A program made the translations under genes and the position numbers. Positions 41,559 through 52,736 of a stretch of DNA of 64,000 nucleotides are shown here, in pieces. Under the pieces are notes generated by a model, which was not told the DNA's origin, did not search any database, and saw nothing but the letters and a program-made list of their open reading frames with translations. The DNA lies in assembly GCA_003024785.1 (NCBI GenBank), contig PUQB01000294.1:203501-267500 (forward strand). Reading direction: 5' to 3'. Each line of letters begins with the position of its first letter. The stretch's first letter is position 1. This DNA comes from Selaginella tamariscina. Lineage: Eukaryota > Streptophyta > Lycopodiopsida > Selaginellales > Selaginellaceae.

Positions 41559-42344
41559 TCTTCTGTTGCAATGGATAAACTATGGATGGACATTTATGTA
41601 ATTTGTTTATTTAATTGTCCGTTAATAATAAACATGATTATTTTAATAATTAAAATAGTATATTGGATATGGAACACATAAAATATTATATATAAATATG
41701 TACACAAAATCATAGGAGAGTTTAGACCAATAAGAGATTTTAGAGAGCTATCCTGACAGATTTTGATGTTCCTATTTGGCAAGTGGATTTAGAATAAATT
41801 TTTAATACATAAATATTTATATATTGTTAAAACATCTTTATATTTTGTAATTTAAATATGCCTTAGTATCAATAAATATAATATTGTTGAACAAAGATTA
41901 AGACCAACAGTAACAAATTCTTCGTTACATTGATGATATTATTTTTATTTTGAGTTTAAAGTGCAAATTATGAATTTGAATATTTGTAAGTTTTAATGTT
42001 TAAATCAGCAGTAAACTTTAGGTGTGAAGATGAAAATTTCATCACTGCTCTATTAAAATTTTAAAATTAGCAATGTAATTTTAATATATTTCAAAATATG
42101 CATGTTTTCATATGCTTATATAATGTAAAATATATAATATAATATTCAAATTAAACTATATAACATATAGTAAAAAGCCTTTCTAAGTTTAAAATTATAT
42201 ATATATAGCCATAAACTGAAATATATGTAAAAATATCAGCGTAAAAACACTATATGTCGATGTTAAGTGTACCATTGATATAGACGGTCCAGATCGCGTC
42301 ACGTAAGCACATTGTTTTCCGCTAAAAACAATGTCTTAATTTTC

Positions 42345-42472
42345 CACGTGCTTATCCTCCACGTGCAATTTTTGTATTTTTGTCATAAAATAATTTTATG
42401 CATGCAATATTCTACGATATATTTATGTACTACAATTAACCAATGAATACACGTGGACGGAAGATGCACGTG
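42345..42472. promoter_or_regulatory. Cluster of four perfect G-boxes with I-box-like GATAAG motifs
   Basis: CACGTG occurs at 42345-42350, 42360-42365, 42450-42455 and 42467-42472. GGATAAG (reverse strand) lies at 42351-42357 and GGATAAG again near 42484. The cluster is 790-915 bp upstream of the plastid-protein start and about 115 bp beyond the 3' end of the germin gene. G-box plus I-box is the classic layout of plant light-responsive promoters, bound by bZIP and bHLH factors. Confidence 0.6.
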
Positions 42473-42585
42473 TTATTATGGACGGATAAGATCTCCCCAT
42501 GCAAAAAAATGGAAAAACAGCATAATTAACCGGGTAACAGTTTTATTAACAGTTTATTTACCGGGTAAGTCTTAAGGTAAAAGAT

Positions 42586-43531
42586 TTAATAGTCTGGAGT
42601 TATATCTTTGCCAGGAGTACACACACTTGGTAAAGCCATCTCCAATGTTGGGGGGGTGTCCTCAAACGCATTATCCTTAAGTATTTGCCGCGTCTCTAGA
42701 GTCTGATTAAACGCAGCTGATGATGCCCGGGCCGGTAAGTTTAGCAGAGCTCCCGCGGTCGTCTACATTTCATTAGTATTAATATAATTCTAATAATATA
42801 TACTATATAATTTTATTATTCTACTAACTTACCAAGTTCCTGGGTTCTGGCTGTTCAAAGCAGATATATAAAACGCTTCTTCAGTGCCCACATTTAGTTC
42901 GAAATGTAGCATACCACGAGGAAATACAGTAACATCTCCTGGACATAATATGCTGATGTGTGGAACGCCTGGATAACATTTCCACACTTAGTAAGTCTCC
43001 ACGTGTGTGTGCGCGTATGTGTGTTATTACCAAATGTGTCAACAAATCCAGCTTGGAGAGGACCACCGGAAACAAGAGTAAGGATTTCAGTGGCTCGAGG
43101 ATGAGTATGGGGCAAATTGATGCCGCATGGAACCATCCTGAATTGAACATATGTGATGCCTTGAGATCTGCAAATCGCAAACAGATTGAAGTTTAAACAC
43201 ACACAAGGACAAACATGAAATTGTTTTCAAGTATATTTAAATTAAGAAAATTTAAAACTGCAGTCCTAGATGCTCTCTCTCTCTCTCTCTCTCAAATGAC
43301 TTACTGAAGTCCAGGGAAAATGCGAACATTAAGAGCTGCACGAGTGCCACCAGGACCCATCGAAACGTCTCCATTTTGGAAGATGTTAGCAAGGGTGAAT
43401 TCAGAATTAGGCGTCGTCCTATTTCCAGCACCTGTGAAGTCTTCAAGAGGATCTGGATCTGCCCCAAATACAAACCTCACTAACAGCAACATAATGAATA
43501 TGCACATGGTTTGATAATAAGAGACACCCAT
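42586..43531 (-). CDS. Germin-like protein (cupin), secreted
   Basis: Apoplastic cupin with Mn-binding site; family activities include oxalate oxidase, superoxide dismutase or none. Exons: 43531-43305, 43167-43031, 42968-42833 and 42762-42586. Signal peptide MCIFIMLLLVRFVFGADPDP. Metal ligands are in PPHTHPRATE-type sequence, here LPHTHPRATEI (two His and Glu), and the fourth ligand is the His of GMLHFELN. SQNPGT follows, then the last exon (LLNLPARASSAAFNQTLETR) and a tail ending VCTPGKDITPDY. Exons 1-3 join in frame. The junction to exon 4 is one base short, so as read translation stops right after NPGT. A TATA box only ~27-35 nt before the first ATG suggests starting at the second Met (residue 9). 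Confidence 0.92.
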
Positions 43532-44289
43532 GGATATGCAAGGTTAGTGATTTTAGATATTTATAATACCATTCACGTCCTATTATTAGTGATTATTAAT
43601 GTTAAAGATTTAACAACTCTTGTTAACTCTTGTTAAAGACATGTTTCTATATAGAAACATGCATCTATACACTGCTCACCAGAATGGTGGTTGTGCATGT
43701 GTATACTAAAGATGGAACGTACTTCTATTATGGTTTAGGGTTTAGGGTTTCTAATTTTATTATAAATGAGAAATGCAATATCTCTAAAGTAAGCATCATT
43801 TTTCTAATACGTTTTATTTTCTTTGATGTTTACATGTGTTGTAAAGTAGATGATGATATATACGCATATATATATTACATGTAATATATATACATACATA
43901 GTGACACACGGGTGATGACCTATGTGCCACGAGACTGACATTCTCAGTTTTAAAATTTACATTATCTTTTAGTGTGTTTTGTTAACGCCAAACTTAAACT
44001 TTCTGTTAGAATATTATATCTTTTATACATAAAGTTAATAATTATGAATTCTTGCTATATAAACTTATTATCTTAAAATTCTTAAATTCGTCGATTCTTT
44101 TTATATAAACTTGCCATATTAGGGATTTTTAAAATAAAACTTTTGTAGTGCATCGCTATATGTTAGAACGAGTATACAAAGTACACCGGTGTTGGACTTA
44201 TCAGTCCTATTACATTATCCAAAACCCTAGGCTCACACATTCCAGACACATGCATATCATCCAAGTGGTCAGCAAAAAATATACTTAGT
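43532..44289. other. Upstream region of the germin gene
   Basis: TATAAATAT (minus strand) at 43558-43566 is the likely TATA box. GGTTTAGGGTTTAGGGTTT near 43733-43751 is only two and a half telomere-type units. No gene is seen in the rest. Confidence 0.5.
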
Positions 44290-44633
44290 TCACACACTAG
44301 TTGTACATGCGGCCTGTACATGCATACCTAGACGCATGTACATATGCTCTCTAATTGATTTTGTTGAGTCACATGCTAGTGTTCTAGCAAGATCAACAGG
44401 TGAGAGAGGCAATACACACTGTTCTTGCACCATAGGTATAAAGACCTCATAATCTGCTGTTGGCGAAACTGCTTCTCTCCCTTTTGCACACAACTCCCCA
44501 ATTGATTCTTCCGTGAACCACGAGTCTTCTTGTAAAACATGTAGAGCCAGTATCCCTTTAGAAACAACGCTATATATGCAACCATCATTGCCTTCCGATA
44601 TCGGTCATCCTGATCACCAGTCTGTAAACCCAT
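44290..44633 (-). other. Unassigned minus-strand reading frames
   Basis: One frame gives YRKAMMVAYIALFLKGYW (hydrophobic, membrane-like) followed by basic sequence. A second overlapping frame continues as EAVSPTADYEVFIPMVQEQC and LPLSPVDLARTLACDSTKS to a stop at 44290. Together they would need a frameshift near 44470. Composition looks coding, but I recognise no family. The upstream end overlaps the PHO1-like EXS fragment on the other strand. Confidence 0.3.
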
Positions 44634-46460
44634 GGTTAAGAGATAAGATGGCTATACGGTTCAAGTCTGTCTACTTAAAGATGAGATACATCTCTATAAA
44701 AAGTACTTACATTGATGGTAATAGCAATTGTAATCTCTGCAGCTGCAACTATTTGGGCAATTTACGAGAACATTGTTCACGACTGGGGTCTTCTTAATCG
44801 CCAGTCTGTAAACCCATGGTTAAGAGATTCAAGTCTGTCTAATATATTGCAATTGTAAGCTAGTCGCGTATGTGTGTGTGTGTGTCTGCTGAATTTATGT
44901 AGATATTTATATTTGCATGACAGGTCTCAAGGTGAATCCCTAAGTTACACACCTAGACCATAATAGAAATAATTGATACTATATTTAGCCCTGTGCCTAT
45001 ATATAATATCTTTCGTATACACGTGCACAATGAGAAGTGCACGGATGTATGTGTCTATATAGAAATATGTCTTTAACAAGTTAACCAACACTGATAAGAA
45101 GTGGAAAGAAAATACTAAATCTTACATATGATATAATACATAGCACGTCAAAATAGTTAAAAAATATAATGTTGGTGTAAAAATATATATTTTTTCTACA
45201 CGTGTAATTATGAAGTTCGCTAGAGAGACATTGTTAAGTTCGGTGAGGGTACAGTGTATCATGGCGACTAATCAGTTTCGAATCTGGTGAAGATTTCATC
45301 AATGAAATTTGGGAAGCAGTTTGAAGCCCAGCAGGTGAAGAATATGAACAAGATGAAGAAACAGAATATTCAGGCATCCACACAACCCAGAAAGGTGTCC
45401 ACCTTCCGACTGTTGATCTGCCTGCATTCTCATTGACGGCAATCGAAGAAGAAATGCTTCTGGCAAGACCACATCTTTAATATGTTACATCCATTTATTC
45501 CCGATATTAAGTAATATATACATATACATATACATATACATGTATAATCGTTTTTGAATAACTATTGTATATTACATTATATATTTGATTGGATCAAAAT
45601 AAAGAATTACAGACTTTGAGGTTGTTGAAATTTGTCATAATTTTCATCATGTATATATACACTTGGGTTGTGTGTGTATATATATTATCTATAAAATTAT
45701 AATTAATTATCTATCTCAAAAGTATATATATTATCTATAAAATTTCTTAAACTAGAAAATATCTAGTTGAATCAGATAATGTTTGAATTTTAAGGTACTA
45801 TAACAATAGGTCTGATCTAATCTTCGGGTTACCTCAAGTTTTAGGTATAATTATAATGTATGTATATAGGTATATATATGTGGTGCGTGTGTACAAGAGT
45901 AGTTTGAAAGCTCATGTTATGCAGGGTTTTTCTCTGGTCTCTCTTTTGCTCTTCTAGTGGCTCTTACATTAACGATTCGTACTCAGAGAATTTACGAAGA
46001 CAAAGAGTATTCTCAACAGTATGTGAATACGGTAATTCCCATCTTCAGGTACGTATAAACATCTCTCTCTCTCTCTGGCACTCACGGGCGCTGCACACAC
46101 GCTATCCTGAATTTACTGCAGTATGCTTGCAACCATAATGCAGACACACACACACACATACAAGCTAATTTGAATTTACTACAGTATGCTTGCAGCAATA
46201 CTGCTGCACATAATTTTTATACGGTGTAAACATATACTGCTGGAGAAGAACACGGATAAACCAAACGTTTATTCTGGGCCTTAGGAGAGGAACTGAATTA
46301 ACATACCGTGACGTGTTCCTTTTAGCAATGGGATTAACTACTGTAGTTAATCGGGATGATAATACATCTTCAAGTAACTGTGGGGGTACCTAGCTTTCAA
46401 GGAGACTATTCCACTCATCGTTGTACTCGTGGGTATCTATATAATATTATTTTTATACAT
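44604..46460 (+). pseudogene. PHO1-like (SPX-EXS phosphate exporter) copy A, rearranged
   Basis: Fragments of an SPX-EXS protein in the wrong order. First come C-terminal EXS pieces: SVNPWLRDKMAIRFKSVYLK (44614-44675) and IVISAAATIWAIYENIVHDW then GLLNRQSVNPWLRD (44712-44830). Next is an SPX-type N-terminus MKFGKQFEAQQ from an ATG at 45302, which ends within about 30 codons. Then the EXS start appears: CYAGFFSGLSFALLVALTLT and IRTQRIYEDKEYSQQYVNT (45911-46049), and YCWRRTRINQTFILGLRRGT followed by ELTYRDVFLLAMGLTTV (46219-46330). The W-RR-x-R-IN and GTEL-x-YR-x-VFLL motifs identify PHO1. The middle of SPX and much of EXS are missing. It is not functional. Confidence 0.85.
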
Positions 46461-46597
46461 ATACATACACGTATTTTCTCGATTGTTTTGTTTTATACCA
46501 TGCTTCATATAAAATCTACAAAATTCAGCAAACACAAAAATAATAATTATTAAATGCTTAGTATCTTTTAATTTTTTTATAAAGTAACAGTTTCATT

Positions 46598-46880
46598 TAC
46601 CGGGTAACAGTCTTAAGGTAAAAGATTTAGAAATTAATACTAATGAAATGTAGACGACCGCGGGAGCTCTGCTAAACGTACCGGCCCGGGCATCATCGGC
46701 TGCGTTTAATCAGACTCTAGAGACACGACAAATGCTTAAGAATAATGCGTTTGAGTACAAACCCCCCAACTTTGGAGATGGCTTTATCAAGTGTGTGTAC
46801 TCCTGACAAAGATATAATTCCAGACACTGTTTTCAAGTATATTTAAAATAACTAGAAAATTTAAAACTGCACTTTGGAAG
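46598..46880 (+). pseudogene. Duplicated germin last exon with flanks, internally inverted
   Basis: 46633-46825 on the plus strand matches the germin final exon and its intron edge (minus 42785-42590), including GACGACCGCGGGAGCTCTGC and ACTCCTGACAAAGATATAAT. Just left of it, 46598-46629 matches 42559-42590 in direct orientation. Just right, GTTTTCAAGTATATTTAAA matches 43222-43240, again in direct orientation. The exon has lost its frame. This is a rearranged partial duplicate. Confidence 0.85.
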
Positions 46881-46918
46881 ACCGGCTCTAACTTAGGAAA
46901 AGAGATACAACATAGTAT

Positions 46919-47200
46919 GTGGAATAGCTGCAGGATTACATTATTGAGTGGTACACAGGGATATAAAGCCCAACAACATTATGCTGGATGATAACTTCAA
47001 TACGAGGATCGGGGATTTCGGACTCGCTAGGACCACTGCCGCCAGCGGCCAAACGAGTCAGATCGCAGGCACATTTGGTTACATTGCACCAGAGCTGGCT
47101 AGGACTTACAAACCAACTGTAACATCTGATGTGTCCAGGTTCTCTTTCTCTCTCTCTCATATACTTTGACAGCTTTGGAGCACGCAGTTTTGTTTAGAGA
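46919..47200 (+). pseudogene. Receptor-like protein kinase fragment
   Basis: Plus-strand frame with the kinase catalytic core: HRDIKPNNIMLDDNF, IGDFGLARTTAA, GTFGYIAPELARTYKPT, TSDV and, after a 34-nt AG-ending insertion, SFGA. Sequence type is that of lectin-receptor kinases. The N-lobe and the C-terminal lobe after SFGA are absent, and an in-frame TGA sits just before VVHRD. It may be a stray fragment or the decayed front part of the TPR-CHAT gene, which follows in the same orientation 330 bp later. Confidence 0.75.
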
Positions 47201-47527
47201 TGATAAGCCAGAGCATGGGTTCAAAACAGTGTCTAGTGGCCACCATCTTGGTAGGGGAGAACGTGAGATGCTGAAACATCTTCTCAAGTGTCACCTCTTC
47301 ATTGGTTTGATCTGCTAAACAACTGAACATTTTGAATAATTATTATTGATGACGTGTTTATACTGAGCACGATGTCACGTAATTAAAAAATGACACTAAG
47401 AAAGTCCCATTGTCATGATGTGGCGAGGTACTAATTAGGACTTCCATAACCTCAATTCTCAGTGCTGTTAAGAACTTTCAAAATGCAATTTTGACTGAGC
47501 ATAGAGAGTGCCTTTCTGCGGCAGTTT

Positions 47528-50288
47528 TTGATTAGTGATGTCGCAAGATCTGGGATGTCACAGGAGGATCCATTTGGGTGCTTGCCCATGCTCCAACACT
47601 GCCTGTACATTCCAGCCAGTGAGCAGCTAAAGATGAAGATCAAGCAGATGGAGAAAGCTGTATTGGCTCTAGATCAGGTAAAGACAGAGGATATTAATGT
47701 AGAGCTCGAGATTTCAAAGATTGAAAGCTGCAAATCCGAGTTTGAGAGAATCCTCTGCCTTGCCAAGGAGTACCCAGAAGTTCTACAGGATGATTATGTT
47801 CGATTACATATAGTGGACAGAGCAAAGAATGTACTCGGTAAGTCTCTGTTAAGGGGTCTTTATTATTTGAAAAATGCAGACGAGGTTCATACTGAGCTTG
47901 CAAAGCTCTACGTCCGTTTGGATCTGGAAACCGTGGACGACAAGTACATTGCACAGGCTGAGAAGCATCTGAAGCTTTGCATCGAGTGTGGTGGAGGATG
48001 TGCTGGATACTTAATCTTGGTAGCTTTTACTTTGGGAGAGAGAACTACAAAGATGGTATTCGGGCACTCTGTGATGCTGCAAAGCTGGCTAGAGAAGCTA
48101 AAAAATACGATCTTGAAAAGAGGTGTTGGGGTGGCGTCCTCAGCAAGGTATATCTCTTGGAGTTCCAGGATCAAGTACAAGCTGCGAAGTGCATGATGTC
48201 AAGCTTGAAGTCTGAGCTTGACATCATGCAGACTGACCGTCTTTGGGACACACAGGTCTGTCTCTCTGGATGCATACGATCTATGCATCGTCCGACCATG
48301 GCGGCTAATACGCTGGTCGCTACGCCTCCAAAGGATAAGTTCACTGGGTCACAGACGCTAACAGTTGCTTCTGCACATTACGTTTTTAGCAAGTGCACTC
48401 TTGGTGGAGTCGCATGAGGCCGTTGCTTTGTTACGTGGAGAAGGAATCGAGGAAAAGAAGCTTCTTTTCCAGTGTCTCTCAGTAAAAGCAACCATTCATG
48501 AACACGAAGAGGCTGTGAAGGCATTCCAACAATGCAGCTCTGTGGCTCTAACTGAGACTGAAAAGGTGGAGTGCAACATGAACATTTGTATACAGGTAGG
48601 TCACTTTGACTTGCCACAATGCTGCATCGGCTTGTGCTAGAAAATGAGTGGAGTCTCAAGGGTCGAGTGCTTGTTGCCCTTGGAGAAGCTTGGATGGGAG
48701 TGGGGATGCTTCCGTTTAGCGGCGGAGAATCTGGAAATTGCAAAGAAAATCTATGAAGACAATGACATATAGTCCCGAGGCAGCAGCCTTCACATACAAA
48801 CGCCTCTGCACTGCTTATGAGTTCAGTGGACAAGTCTTTGCAGCATTTAACTTGGCGAGCAAATTCAATTCGTTCCTTGGCAGTGAGAAGGTAGACTCAA
48901 TGAGTACCGCCAACTTCTCCACCTCGATTTTGCCTACCTTTATAATTTAGTTGCTGATAGAGAAGCATGCAAGGACACACTAAAACAGTTGTTAGCTTAT
49001 CAGGAGGAATTCAGGGATGGGAGACTCAGACGCGAAGTATATTTGGCGCTGGCAACTGCAAACCTAAACTCGAAGGCTTACGATGAGGCGCTAGAAATGT
49101 TTGAACGTGTGGAGGAATTGATGTCTGGAGATAGCAGAGATGCTGGAGATGCAGATGTACATCTGGCCCGGGTTGCTGCTTACGCAGGCAAGGCCAGGGA
49201 CGCTGGACTGCAACAGAAAGGACTATAATGAAATGCATTTCAACAAACTAGCACTTATACAGGCTGCTCGTAAAACCTGTATGGGACTTTATTGAGCCAC
49301 ACGACACCGTGGTGTTTGTACCTGATGGGATCTTGGCACTCTCTGCACTTTACGACGAGGTGGAAGACAAGTTCCTGGTGCAAAAGAAGAAAGTGGGGGT
49401 TGTTCCTTCTCTTCGAGTACTGAGAAGATGCTTGATGCAAGAGGATACATTTAACAGCAGTTGCCTAATATCCAAGGTAAGCTTTTGTTGCTGGCGACCC
49501 TGAGCCAGTGGGTCTCAAGCAGGTTCCACTTCCACATGCCAGGGAACTTGTAGCGGTGTAGTTGTGTTAGCAACTCATGGAGTGGTAAACAAGGTTTATC
49601 CTCACGGTGCTCTCGTGATGAGAGGAGAAGAACAGCCTGGTGGCGTTGACAAGGTTGTGTCTGCAACAAGGTTCGGTGATATAAAGCTCGCTCTGCAAGA
49701 AATGGGCATTTGCAACAACCAGGTTTTAACAGCCAAAGAGATTGAAGAGCTCAACGGTGGTATCCGAGCTGGACTAGTGGTTCTAAGTGCATGCCAAACG
49801 GGAGATGGCAAGGTTTCTAGTGAAGGTTTTGGCCTGCTGCGAGCAGGCGCGGCATGTGTAATAGTCACACTTTGGAAGGTTCATGACCGCGCTTCCAAGG
49901 AGCTTATGACTGGTAAGTATATATTAATATCTCCTTTCAATTTTTTATATTGCTGGACACAGGAATGTTCAAAGAGTTAAAAAACAAAGGAAACAGTATT
50001 GTCGCCGCCTTGAGACTGTCCATGTTAGACCTTATTGAATCTAAATATCCCATAAAGATGTGGGCAGCTGCTGTCGCATTTGGCTCACCAACTCTACGCT
50101 TGCAATATGAGCAGCATGATGATACCTTACTAGTATCCTCTCCAAGGAAACTCCCTAAACAACTCCCAAGTGAGCACTTATATGAAGGCCACAAACATCC
50201 CTGTACTTCTATGGATGTGATATTTGTCAAGGGGTGGGAAGAGGATGGGCCTATCATTGCAAGATATGTAGCTCCACCACAAAGGTAA
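47528..50288 (+). pseudogene. TPR-CHAT (caspase-HetF/separase-like peptidase) gene, several frame breaks
   Basis: The N-terminal ~800 codons are helical, TPR-like: SLLRGLYYLKNADEVHTELA, YLNLGSFYFGRENYKDGIRA, EAVKAFQQCSSVALTETEKV and NLNSKAYDEALEMFERVEEL. The C-terminal CHAT domain starts with PHDTVVFVPDGILALSALYD. It keeps the catalytic His in VVLATHGVVN (CAT 49576-49578) and Cys in VVLSACQTGDG (TGC 49792-49794), with GFGLLRAGAACVIVTLWKVH and MWAAAVAFG after them. Frame breaks occur near 48003, 48407, 48600-48720, 48950, 49200 and 49500-49565, and about 40-60 residues expected between ARELVA and the His motif are missing. CHAT proteins are caspase-clan proteases. The start is taken from the longest clean frame (the ORF opens at 47528) and is not certain. 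Confidence 0.82.
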
Positions 50289-50709
50289 ATATTTGCAATG
50301 TGTTTAATATGTGGTTTAGAAGGGGCAAATGGAGCGTGCAGGCTTTGATGCACATCCTGCTTGTATATTTGGTCAGAGTGGAAGCTGACCATTGTGGGGA
50401 CGAACTTATCAATCTTTCCCTCCACCAGCATACACCTCTGCGCTGCCACCCACTTACGATGGCATACATTCTCAAAGATTAAGTACGTACTCTCTCCTGC
50501 ATAATATCTTGAATTTTATAACTGGATAAATTTGTAAACTCCTTAAATAAATGGACGTGGCTTTATATCCACCGTTCAAAACCAATTAATTAGTAAGCAA
50601 TTTAAGATGCGATTATAATAAATAGTTGATCACTTATTGCACTTATTATTATAATTATTAATTTATTTATATATACATATGAGAAGGTTTAAAAACTTAG
50701 CACTCCAGA
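50289..50709. other. Spacer between TPR-CHAT and HeLo-like genes
   Basis: About 420 bp. A donor-like CAAAG|GTAAAT at the end of the TPR-CHAT frame could lead to a further exon near 50330-50480, but no frame there shows a domain. The last 200 bp are AT-rich and may hold the promoter of the next gene. Confidence 0.4.
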
Positions 50710-51947
50710 ATGGACATCTCTATAGCCGTGACCGTGATTGAGCAAAGCTTCAAGCTCATCAAGCGAATCAAGGACACCATTGGGGAACTGAAATCTGTGC
50801 CAAAGAATCTGAATGATCTCCGGCAACAGGTAAGTCGGGTACAGAGTATACTTGAAAACTTGGAATCGGCAAGTGGAACTGTGAAGATCAGTATCAGATC
50901 TACTGTGGAAGAACTTAACATTGCACTGTCTGCGGCTGATCAAGAGATTCAAAAATACATTTCTAAAGATCGTCGGAACGTCTGGGAAGGAGTGAAAGCA
51001 TTCTTTGGTCAAGGTGCTGCAAAGCAAAACAAACATGTTGGGGAAATTGCACAACAGATCCACAAGCTCTCTGATACCCTGGATAAACAAGTCAATGTGC
51101 AAACACTGGTTAAAGTCAGCGGTTCAACTCAGAGAGGACATGTAGAGAAGCCCCAAATCGTTAAGAACCTGGATGAACTGTATGTAAAGACAATGGAGGA
51201 GGAAATCTGCAAGATAACATTAGAAGATAACCATACCATATCCGATATGGAAGATAACCATACCACATCCGATAACCACACCACATCCGACATGAAAGAT
51301 AACCATACCACATCCGATATGGAAGAAGACTATACCATGGAAGCGTCTAGTGTTCGAGAAGGAGGTCATGAAATCCATGACTACACGAAAGTCAGGTTCG
51401 AGATCAACGTTGACGAAAACTTCTTCTTTTATGTCGTCAATTACGACAACGCCACTGGACAAATTCCTGAACTGTTTCATCCCAACTATACTTCTGCAAA
51501 CCATAGTCTTAGCAGGTACAGATTGAGTTTATTGCTGCCTTGTTTTAATGTTATGCTTTCAGTAACAATATACGTCATTTTCCGGATCCAGTGACATACA
51601 ATCGAGATCCGTCATCAATTGTGATCGAAAGAACAGAGCCTACGTCTACGGAGGACATCAGATGCAAACACTGTACTTTGTTCTGTCACCGAAAGAAATG
51701 CACGAAGGTGAGAGAAGAGTTTGTCTGTACATTCCTGATTCTCCTCTTAAATGTGTACGCAGATATCCCTCCTAGGCAGTTGACAATCAAAGATATTGCA
51801 AAGAAGATCGAACTAGAAGCCAAAGAGGAGAAACCAGACATTATAGTGAGGAGGTTTGTGTTCGATGTAAAGCCCGTGAAAGCAAGAGAAACCAGAAATT
51901 TGTTGCCACCTTGGTGCAAGCCTGTTTCCACCCACCTCATTAGATAG
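50710..51947 (+). CDS. Protein with N-terminal HeLo/Rx_N-like helical bundle and repeat linker
   Basis: Two exons (50710-51515 and 51563-51947), 396 aa, in frame, ATG at 50710. Residues 1-~140 are heptad-rich amphipathic helices (MDISIAVTVIEQSFKLIKRI, VPKNLNDLRQQVSRVQSILE, VWEGVKAFFGQG). They resemble the N-terminal four-helix domains of HeLo/SesA proteins and plant Rx_N/RPW8 domains; this is fold-level resemblance only. Residues ~173-206 are degenerate repeats of DNHTTSDME. A beta-rich region follows (KVRFEINVDENFFFYVVNYD) with two NHS/NYT-type sequons, then RCKHCTLFCHRKKC, a possible zinc-binding cluster, and DIAKKIELEAKEEKPDIIVR near the end. The gene lies 420 bp downstream of the TPR-CHAT gene in the same direction. 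I cannot name the family with confidence. Confidence 0.6.
51228..51328 (+). repeat. In-frame minisatellite in the HeLo-like gene
   Basis: Four units based on GATAACCATACCACATCCGA with optional TATGGAA extension, encoding DNHTTSDME/K variants. Units alternate between 18 and 27 nt, so the frame is kept. Confidence 0.85.
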
Positions 51948-52694
51948 TCAGTATTGATTACTGGACACACCCTGTATGTATTGTGAGAGCACAATGTTTA
52001 TTTACATTCTTGCACTCGTACAAAAGTGAGATGACACGATTGACTACTTAAATAGGTTTTGAAGAAGGAAATATAAAACACGGTGTATGCATGCGTATTT
52101 TGAGATAATGTAGGCATCTACTGCATAACAACAATAATGTAGCAAACAGAGTGTGCGGAATGTTTCCATGGAGCTCTTCATGACAATGGACTACGTTGCT
52201 GCACTCAAGGCATGTGTGGGTTTGGTCACTGAGAAACGGCAGTTTTGTTTGGATCTACAGAGGCTTTGTTAATTGTGAAGAATATGCCGTTTGAGGAGAA
52301 TAATATCGTGTGGACCAGTGCGTTAGTGTGTGTTATCTACTATAGCATATGTGTTATATACATCCTCTGTACAACACGCACCCTATACATTTAGAGTGTC
52401 TATGTCCATACATAGTATTGTATGAATGAACAATATAATCATGAATGTATATCAAAAGTCTTTTTTTCTTCTCTTTTTTCTCTTTCACTGAACTATCTTA
52501 GAGTTTATATACTTTTGGTATATTAAAATAATTAAAATATGAAATGTTATATTATTTGAAATGTAACCTACTATATCATTTAGTGTATAAGCATGCATTA
52601 CCACTCCATCAAGAGTTTCCATCCATACCGAGAATGCATTGTCAGATATATATGTCATATATACCCTTAAACTATCATTATATATTATTTAATA

Positions 52695-52736
<42 letters not shown>

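Noticed and set aside
43733..43751. Telomere-type TTTAGGG repeats
   Set aside because: Only about two and a half units, in a non-repetitive gene flank; too short to mark a telomere or interstitial array.
51707..51761. Possible small second intron in the HeLo-like gene (GTGAGAG...ACGCAG)
   Set aside because: It is 55 nt long, so splicing it would shift the frame, whereas reading through keeps an open frame to the stop at 51945.
52170..52275. Short frame MELFMTMDYVAALKACVGLV resembling a PPR 'LLKAC' phrase
   Set aside because: Only 35 codons, no neighbouring PPR units and no splice context.
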